Source: Bacteroidales bacterium (GTDB lineage: Bacteria > Bacteroidota > Bacteroidia > Bacteroidales > ML635J-15). From it: a DNA stretch of 8,713 nucleotides. The notes beneath the pieces are model-generated. The model did not search any database. It was not told where the DNA came from and saw nothing but the letters and a program-made list of their open reading frames with translations. Location: the NCBI GenBank assembly GCA_017997855.1, contig JAGOEF010000060.1:1-8713 (forward strand), read 5' to 3'. Below are positions 1 through 6,300 of this stretch, one piece after another (the stretch's first letter is position 1; the number at the start of each line of letters is the position of its first letter). Made by a program: the position numbers and the translations under genes.

Positions 1-19
1 CGAACTTAATGCCACTCAA

Positions 20-631
20 ATGAAGGAACAATGGAACGAGCGATATTCGGGCGAAGCGTATGTGTACGGACAGGAACCCAACACATGGTTGAAAGAACAA
101 CTGCTTGCCATGCAAGCCTGCCGGATTCTGTTACCTGCCGATGGCGAAGGGCGCAATGCGGTATTTGCTGCCGGTCTGGGCTTCGATGTAACCGCATTCG
201 ACTTCAGTGAGACTGCCCGTAAAAAAGCCCTTGAACTGGCGCAACACCGTGAAGTAAAAATACGATACGACATAGCCGCTTTCGAAGAAGCCGGCAGCCT
301 GTATCTTCCGGCATCGTTCGACCTTATTGCCCTGATTTATGCCCACATGCACAGCAGCGTAAGGCGGAGTTACCACCAGAAACTTCTCGACTTACTTAAA
401 CCCGGTGGTATTTTGCTGTTGGAAGCCTTCAGTCTGGAGCAACTACCACTCACTTCGGGTGGTCCAAAAAACACGGAGTTGCTCTACCGTGTCGAAGATA
501 TCCGCGAAGACTTTGCCAGTCTGAGTGAATGTCAGGTAATTCGCGAAACCATAAGCTTAGACGAAGGTACATTGCATCAGGGAATTGCCCATGTGATTAG
601 GGTGATTGGGCGGAAGTATGAAACCCATTGA
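20..631 (+). CDS. Class I SAM-dependent methyltransferase, TehB-like
   Basis: This 203-residue cytoplasmic protein should transfer a methyl group from S-adenosylmethionine to a small molecule; the acceptor is unknown. It opens with WNERYSGEAYVYGQEPN (residues 5-21), the N-terminal signature of small TehB/thiopurine-methyltransferase-like proteins common in Bacteroidota. The SAM-binding motif I is the variant LLPADGEGR (37-45) in place of the usual D-x-G-x-G, and the acidic residue ending strand 2 is D61 in TAFDFS. A KPGG turn followed by ILLLEAF closes the Rossmann core near residues 127-136. Length fits the family. The frame stays open to the window edge, but the Met at position 20 starts exactly where relatives start, so it is preferred. 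No methyltransferase partner or tellurite gene is adjacent, so the name tehB is not justified. Confidence 0.85.
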   Translation: MKEQWNERYSGEAYVYGQEPNTWLKEQLLAMQACRILLPADGEGRNAVFAAGLGFDVTAFDFSETARKKALELAQHREVKIRYDIAAFEEAGSLYLPASFDLIALIYAHMHSSVRRSYHQKLLDLLKPGGILLLEAFSLEQLPLTSGGPKNTELLYRVEDIREDFASLSECQVIRETISLDEGTLHQGIAHVIRVIGRKYETH

Positions 632-656
632 CATCAAAATGGAAAAATAACTTCCG
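611..656 (+). other. Nested inverted repeat at the methyltransferase stop codon
   Basis: CGGAAGT (611-617) pairs perfectly with ACTTCCG (650-656), and inside it CCATT (625-629) pairs with AATGG (638-642), around the TGA stop at 629-631. It could act as a weak transcription stop or mRNA 3' end for the methyltransferase. No T-run follows it, so it is not a classical intrinsic terminator. Confidence 0.25.
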
Positions 657-736
657 ATACAATAAATACTTTAAAATATCTCTCCGACATAATGTAAAAA
701 CATATCGCTCGTGGGTTTAAGGGGCTAAAGACTCAA

Positions 737-744
737 TAAATTTG
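737..744 (+). promoter_or_regulatory. Candidate Bacteroidota -7 element TAAATTTG
   Basis: TAAATTTG matches the Bacteroidota housekeeping -7 consensus TAnnTTTG. It sits 17 bases before the ATG at 761 and 122 bases before the preferred ATG at 866. No good TTTG -33 box is found at the usual 19-21 base spacing; the nearest is TTTA at 716-719. In AT-rich DNA an eight-base match like this can arise by chance. Confidence 0.3.
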
Positions 745-821
745 CGTTAGTATAAAAGCAATGCTAAAAATTAATTGCAAAAAAATAAACTCACATTACC
801 TAAACGACTTAATTATAATAT

Positions 822-829
822 TATCTTTG
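822..829 (+). promoter_or_regulatory. Candidate Bacteroidota -7 element TATCTTTG
   Basis: TATCTTTG is a full match to TAnnTTTG and lies 36 bases before the ATG at 866. This would give a short leader to the start that produces a proper lipoprotein signal peptide. It is inside the open frame that begins at 761, so if used it would exclude that longer start. No -33 TTTG is seen at the expected distance. Confidence 0.3.
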
Positions 830-865
830 CTTTTAGTTACATTAAATCAAAACTCGTTTACGCCA

Positions 866-1747
866 ATGGAATTATACAGCAGTTTAATTTCGAAGAAAAC
901 ATATTTCGCGCTACTTTCAATTTTACTAAGCATTGGATTGGCATCTTGTAATAAGGCTGATCCCGAAGATGGTTATAAAGTAAAGTACATTGAGCGTCAT
1001 ATACGCCAAGGGCACGACCATCGTGCTATTTTCACTTGGGATAACTACAATCAATTGCTTGCCGAGTTGTCCAAAGAAAAATACATTGTATTACCAGTAC
1101 ATGAATTCATTGACTCAATAAACGACAGCAAAGTTGTTATCTGCCTTAGACACGATGTAGATGTCCATATTTTCAAAGCGATAGAAATGGCTGAAATGGA
1201 GATGTTACATGGGATTAGAAGCACATATTTCATTCTTGGCACAGCATTTTATTATGGGGAGTTTAGATATGGAATTATGTACAGAAATAAATGTATGGAA
1301 GAATATTATTTAAAATTATATAATTTAGGACACGAAATTGGCATTCATAATGATTTAATTTCTGTTATGATTGAATTTGGTTGTGACCCTAAAGAATTCA
1401 ATCAAAGTGAAATTAGCTTTTATAATTCTTTAGGCATTCCAATCTATGGAAATGTAGCTCATGGTTCTGAAATAGCAAGCCAAACTTTGGCGAATTATAC
1501 GATATTCTCAGATTTCACCGATCGTACATCAATAACATACAATGGGGTAGAATACCCTGTTGGAATAATGTCGCTGGCTGAAGCCGGATATATTTATGAA
1601 GCAAATTTTATTAACTACAATAAATATTTCGCTGACAATGGAAATTTTAATAATGATTTTAATTTCTTGATTAGTTCTCTTGAAAACAGCACACCGGGAG
1701 ATAGAATTGAAATTCTTGCACATCCAGTTTGGTGGGGTAAAGAATAA
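866..1747 (+). CDS. Lipoprotein with divergent polysaccharide deacetylase-like domain
   Basis: This is probably an exported lipoprotein that hydrolyses N-acetyl or similar groups on a glycan; the substrate is unknown. With the start at 866 the protein has 293 residues and a textbook lipoprotein signal: two lysines, a hydrophobic run, then lipobox LASC with the lipidated Cys at residue 28. The frame is open upstream to an ATG at 761, which would add 35 residues and a second hydrophobic stretch; that start is less likely. Features suggesting a NodB-type metal-dependent fold (numbered from 866) are RHDVD at 95-99, YFILG near 121-125, LGHEIGIH at 154-161 with two His, NVAHGS at 196-201 and EILAHPVWWG near the end with His286. 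The canonical TFDDGP motif is absent, RHDVD taking its place. Base composition is clearly lower in G+C than both neighbours, hinting at recent acquisition. Function is moderately sure; membrane anchoring is well supported. Confidence 0.6.
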   Translation: MELYSSLISKKTYFALLSILLSIGLASCNKADPEDGYKVKYIERHIRQGHDHRAIFTWDNYNQLLAELSKEKYIVLPVHEFIDSINDSKVVICLRHDVDVHIFKAIEMAEMEMLHGIRSTYFILGTAFYYGEFRYGIMYRNKCMEEYYLKLYNLGHEIGIHNDLISVMIEFGCDPKEFNQSEISFYNSLGIPIYGNVAHGSEIASQTLANYTIFSDFTDRTSITYNGVEYPVGIMSLAEAGYIYEANFINYNKYFADNGNFNNDFNFLISSLENSTPGDRIEILAHPVWWGKE

Positions 1748-1761
1748 TGACTTCTTTACCC
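1735..1761 (+). terminator. Strong hairpin over the lipoprotein stop codon
   Basis: GGGTAAAGAA (1735-1744) and TTCTTTACCC (1752-1761) form a perfect 10-bp stem with a 7-base loop that holds most of the TAA stop at 1745-1747. It lies at the junction of two convergent genes. A T-rich run (1775-1782) begins about 14 bases after the stem rather than directly at it, so termination may be imperfect or the hairpin may protect the mRNA 3' end. Confidence 0.5.
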
Positions 1762-1777
1762 AAACTCAAATGACTTA

Positions 1778-1795
1778 TTTTTCAAACCTGAAAAA
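1778..1795. terminator. Small AT-rich hairpin in the convergent junction
   Basis: TTTTTCA (1778-1784) and TGAAAAA (1789-1795) form a 7-bp stem with an AACC loop. It is nearly symmetric, with T-runs on both strands, so it could help end transcription of lpdA arriving on the - strand as well as of the lipoprotein gene on the + strand. The stem is weak in G+C content. Confidence 0.3.
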
Positions 1796-1812
1796 CCAGC
1801 AATAAATCCAAA

Positions 1813-3204
1813 TTACAAATGTATCACTTCGCCGTAGGCAGCAGCAGCGGCTTCCATAATGGCTTCCGACATGCTTGGGTGCGGATGAATACTTTTGATA
1901 AGTTCGTGTCCGGTAGCTTCGAGTTTACGTGCAACCACCATTTCGGCAATCATTTCGCTCACATTATCGCCAATAAAGTGGGCACCGAGCAATTCACCCA
2001 GTTTTGCATCGAACACCAATTTGATAAAACCGTCTTTATTTCCTGCAGCTGAAGCCTTTCCGGATGCTGAGTATGGAAATTTACCAATCTTCACTTCGAA
2101 GCCGGCTTCAATAGCCTGTTTTTCGGTCATTCCCACCGAAGCAATCTCGGGTGTTGCATATATGCACGAAGGTATATTATTGTAATTCACAGGTTCGGCG
2201 TGTTGCCCTGCAATTTTCTCAACACAACAGATAGCCTCCGCTGATGCAACATGTGCCAATGCCGGTCCGTGTACAATATCTCCGATAGCATACACGCCTT
2301 CAACATTGGTACGGTAAAAATCGTCCACCAGAATTTTGCCTTTTTCGTTGGCAATATTCAGGGTTTCGAGCCCAAGGTTTTCGAGATTGGTGGTAACACC
2401 GGCAGCCGATAACACCATTTCGGCTTCGATAGTTTCGGGGCCTTTTTTCGTATTGACGTAAACCCGGCATTTACCGCCTTCAACTTCTACCTTTTCGACA
2501 GCCGTACCGGTCATAATTTTAAGTCCGGCTTTTTTAAACGATCGCTCAAGTTGTTTCGACACTTCTTCATCTTCGAGAGGAACCAGGTTGGGGAGGTATT
2601 CCACCAGCGTCACTTCGGTTCCCATACTATGGTAAAACCATGCAAATTCGGTTCCTATGGCACCACTGCCAATTACTACCATCGAAGCGGGTAATTTCTT
2701 GAGCGTTAAGGCTTCGCGGTAACCAATAATTTGGACTCCGTCCTGCTTTACACCCGGAAGTTCTTTTGAACGGGCACCGGTAGCAAGAATAATATGCGTT
2801 GCCGTGTACTCTTTTGTTTCACCGGCCTCATCGGTAAGCGTTATGGTATTCTTGGCTTTCAGTTTTCCGAAACCTTTCAGCACAGTGATTTTATTTTTCC
2901 CAAACAGAAACTGTATGCCCTTGCTCATACCATCGGCCACCGTGCGACTGCGTGCAATTACTTTTTCAAAATCGGGAGCTGCAGTTCCCTGTATCGAAAT
3001 TCCATAATCATCGGAATGTTTCATATAATTATAAACCTGCGCACTTTTCAGGAGGGCTTTGGTAGGAATACATCCCCAGTTGAGACAAATACCCCCGAGT
3101 TCAGCGCGTTCAACAACGGCGGTTTTCATTCCCAGCTGCGAAGCCCTGATGGCTGCTACATAGCCTCCGGGTCCACTTCCAATAACGATTACATCAAAAT
3201 CCAT
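1813..3204 (-). CDS. lpdA: Dihydrolipoyl dehydrogenase (E3 subunit)
   Basis: This cytoplasmic homodimeric flavoenzyme reoxidises dihydrolipoyl groups of the pyruvate, 2-oxoglutarate or branched-chain oxo-acid dehydrogenase complexes, or of the glycine cleavage system, passing electrons through FAD to NAD+. The 463-residue length is typical. Visible motifs are the FAD-binding GSGPGG (9-14), the redox-active disulfide GGICLNWGCIP (C40 and C45), the NAD-binding GSGAIG (179-184) with E202 at the end of the second strand favouring NAD over NADP, the FAD-binding YAIGD (D309), and the C-terminal HPHPSMSE with the catalytic His442-Glu447 pair. All key residues are present. No E1, E2 or lipoate gene is adjacent, so which complex it serves cannot be read from context. 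The stop faces the lipoprotein gene across a 65-base convergent gap. Mercuric or glutathione reductase is excluded by the overall motif set. Confidence 0.97.
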   Translation of the reverse strand: MDFDVIVIGSGPGGYVAAIRASQLGMKTAVVERAELGGICLNWGCIPTKALLKSAQVYNYMKHSDDYGISIQGTAAPDFEKVIARSRTVADGMSKGIQFLFGKNKITVLKGFGKLKAKNTITLTDEAGETKEYTATHIILATGARSKELPGVKQDGVQIIGYREALTLKKLPASMVVIGSGAIGTEFAWFYHSMGTEVTLVEYLPNLVPLEDEEVSKQLERSFKKAGLKIMTGTAVEKVEVEGGKCRVYVNTKKGPETIEAEMVLSAAGVTTNLENLGLETLNIANEKGKILVDDFYRTNVEGVYAIGDIVHGPALAHVASAEAICCVEKIAGQHAEPVNYNNIPSCIYATPEIASVGMTEKQAIEAGFEVKIGKFPYSASGKASAAGNKDGFIKLVFDAKLGELLGAHFIGDNVSEMIAEMVVARKLEATGHELIKSIHPHPSMSEAIMEAAAAAYGEVIHL

Positions 3205-3224
3205 AGTAACAATTTTAATTTGTG

Positions 3225-3232
3225 CGAATGTA
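3225..3232 (-). promoter_or_regulatory. lpdA: Possible -7 element upstream of lpdA
   Basis: On the - strand this reads TACATTCG, one base off the TAnnTTTG consensus, and lies 20 bases before the lpdA ATG, which would give a very short leader. TTG- or TTTG-type upstream boxes exist but at 24 and 12 bases, not the expected 19-21. It supports, weakly, independent transcription of lpdA. Confidence 0.25.
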
Positions 3233-3275
3233 CAATGATTTTTTCAAACCATATTCCAATAAACTAATTAGCACC

Positions 3276-3324
3276 GGATTTTGTTCCCGAAAAAAACGAT
3301 TTTAAGGTCTTTGTTCCCCGAAAA
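3276..3324. repeat. Pair of imperfect direct repeats between lpdA and the giant gene
   Basis: GGATTTTGTTCCCGAAAA (3276-3293) recurs as GGTCTTTGTTCCCCGAAAA (3306-3324), 30 bases apart. The shared core is TTTGTTCCC(C)GAAAA. The spacing is close to three helical turns, so the copies would lie on the same face of the DNA, but nothing else shows that they are a protein-binding site. Confidence 0.35.
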
Positions 3325-3345
3325 GGATAAGTATTGTCAGATTGA

Positions 3346-6300
3346 CTATCGTATCAAGGTAACATTCCCCTTATGCTTGTAGGTATCCTGATTGAGGCAG
3401 GTAGCTTCGAAAAAGAACACATACACATCGGGAGCCAGCACGTTACCTTTGTACGTGCCATCCCATCCCTGATCGCTGATATTATTCGATTCAAACACAA
3501 TTTCGCCCCAGCGGTCGAAAACTGCAAAATACATATCAGTTATCAGGTGCAGCGGTGCATAGGGTTTAAAATAGTCGTTTTCACCATCGCCGTTGGGAGT
3601 AAATGCATTGGGGATGTATATATAGGGGTCACGGCAGATAATATCTTTCACCGAAACAATCACGGTATCGCGGTTGGTGCAACCATCGGCATCGGTGAGA
3701 ACCACGACATAGGTTATTTCGTTATCGGGTGTAGTTACAGGATTTGCCGAAGATGTCGATGACAAATACAAGGGCGGATACCAAAAGAAAGTCGCAGAAT
3801 CGCTGCCTACTGCATGCAGGTTTGTGGAATGACCCCGATACACTTCTTCCTCATCAGCATAGGCTTCGATTGGCGGAATATAATCCTCGTTCACAACAGT
3901 ATAGTTTCCATAAATGTGGCATCCATTAGTATCGGTAACAGTTACGGCGTAAGCCCCTGCACACAGACCTGCTGCGAGGGATGTTGTTTGGCTGTCTGAC
4001 CAAAGATACGTATAACCCGGGGTTCCCCCTTCCACGGCAATATCCACAAATCCGTTGCAGACACCCGAACACCGCATATTCCTCACCTGGTCGCTCATCA
4101 GCAGCTGCGGAGGTTGGGTCAGTTCAATCTCAGTGGTATCGGTGCATTGATTGGCATCGGTAATGGTAGCTGAATAAACGCCGGGACCAAGACCACTAAC
4201 CTGCTGGGTGTTTTGTCCGCCGGACCAGCTGAATTCGTAATCGATGGTTCCACCACTGACTTCGACGATAACACTGGCGGTTTGTCCAAAACACAAAATT
4301 GGCTGGGTTACATTAATGGCACCAACCAGCTGCAATGGCTCCGTAACAAATGCATAGCGATGCAATACACAATTCTCCGAATCGATTATCGACACAATGT
4401 AGGGACCGGCACACAGGTTGGTAATGGTAGGCCCTGTGCTTCCATTCGACCACTGATAAGTAAATGGGGGTGTTCCTGTGGTACCTGCCACGGTTATACT
4501 TCCATTGCACTGATCGAAACACCGCACATTGTCGATTGACTCAATAACACCACCGATATTTCCCGGAGGTAACATCTCCACCGTAACCGAAGTATCGCAA
4601 CCATGGCTGTCGGTGATAGTTACACTGTTGGTTCCGGTTAACAGGGTTGAATTGGTGGGTTGAGTTCCCCCGTAAAGCCATGCATAGCTATATGGCGGAG
4701 TTCCTCCCGTTGGGCTTACTGTAGCACTGCCATACCCAACCCCGTCGCAGACCGGCTGAACAATATCACTGAATTGGGCAACCAACAGATCAGGCTGCTG
4801 AATAAGCACGGTTTGTGTCGCAGTACACTGCAGGTTATCGGTAACCGTAACGGTATAGGGTCCGGCACATAAGTCAGTGAGACTTGGTCCACTGTCTCCA
4901 TTGCTCCATGCATACGCATAGGGGGCAACGCCTGAAGCCGAGACATTGGCCGTTCCGGTGCAGTCGCCGTAACACAGTACGTCCTGTGATGTCGGGGTGC
5001 TGAACATCAGGTTATTGATTGTAACCGGAACCTGTGCCGTAGTGGTACATCCAATTTGATTGGTAACGGTTACCGTATAAGTAGTTGCCCCAGCAGGCGC
5101 TACCACCGGATGGGCTGTGTTTCCTCCACTGACAATACTTCCGGTTGGTGACCACTGATAGCTAAGAATATCCGATGTATTGCTGTTTCCCACGTGAAGG
5201 GTTGTTTGACCGCCAACGCAGACCATTGCACTCGGTGTAACATTGAGATTAAACTGATGCACCTGAACCACAATGGGAAGAACCATCGTTGTATTACACT
5301 GCTGTTCGGTTACCTGTGCATAATACACGGTGGTTGTTTGTGGACTTACAGTAATAGAATTTCCCAACCCGATAACCGGATTCAGACTCGGTGATGTAGA
5401 CCACGAAAACGTAACATTCGAGAAGGTGCTCGATGCAAAAAGATTTACACTGCCACCGGGGCAGATTAAGGTATCTTCAGAAACCGACAGGTTCAACTGC
5501 GGTTGCATTACATTTACGGTCTGATAAATTGTATCGTTGCACAATCCATCAATTACGAGGATATAATCGGTTGTCTGGCTCGGGTAGGCCGTCGGGTTTT
5601 GAATATTCGGATTGCTCAGTCCGGAGGAGACAAGCCAATGAAAAGTAGCTGAACCATAGTTTCCTTCGGGACCAATAATGATATGCTGACCGGGACATAT
5701 CAGTTCATCGGGCAATGTATCGACACCGGAGTCCATTACAAACACCTCACGGATGAGTGTGTCGGCAAAATTACAACTCGATGGGTCGCTTACAATCAGC
5801 ATTACTTCGTAAGTACCACCCTGAGTGTAGGTATGGTTAGGGTTGAAGGAGGTGCTGGTTGAACCATCGCCAAAATTCCAGAGGTACGTGGTTCCCTGAC
5901 TGTTGTTATTAAACTGTACGTTGTAGGGGGCACACCCGGCAGGAATGGGATCGAAACTTGCATTGGCAAGATTCTCAATAATCCGGATTTTGAACGCAGC
6001 GTTATTGCAGTTATTATAGGTAGTTCCATTCCCGTTGACTTCGCTCCACACCCCCGGTGAAGTAGGAAATTCCTGGCATCCTCCGCAACTGGCACATACC
6101 GATTCGATAATATGCCCTTTTTTATCGAAACGCGAAGTTCCGCCATCCACATGATCGTGCCCTGAATATCCGCAGCCCGGGTAATGCACTTCGCCGAAGA
6201 AGGTACCGTATTCAAGTTCGCTGGCATCTTCCGAAAGCACCATAATATAGAAATCCTGTCCATCCGTTGCCGTTTGTATTGCATCCGACGTAACTTCCAT

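Noticed and set aside
20..631. A tellurite-resistance assignment (tehB)
   Set aside because: The similarity is only at the level of the small SAM-methyltransferase family, motif I differs, and no tehA-like gene or other tellurite gene is nearby.
1813..3204. Mercuric or glutathione reductase as an alternative to LpdA
   Set aside because: There is no N-terminal metal-binding domain or C-terminal Cys pair. The CLNWGC disulfide motif and the HPHPSMSE end match dihydrolipoyl dehydrogenase.
2794..3267. A 157-codon open frame antisense to lpdA
   Set aside because: It mirrors the conserved FAD-binding and disulfide coding region of lpdA and shows no recognisable protein features.
3886..5004. Regular repeats in the DNA considered as a CRISPR array or satellite
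   Set aside because: The period is about 225 bases, in frame and strongly diverged. It is explained by SprB protein repeats; there are no short identical repeats with unique spacers.
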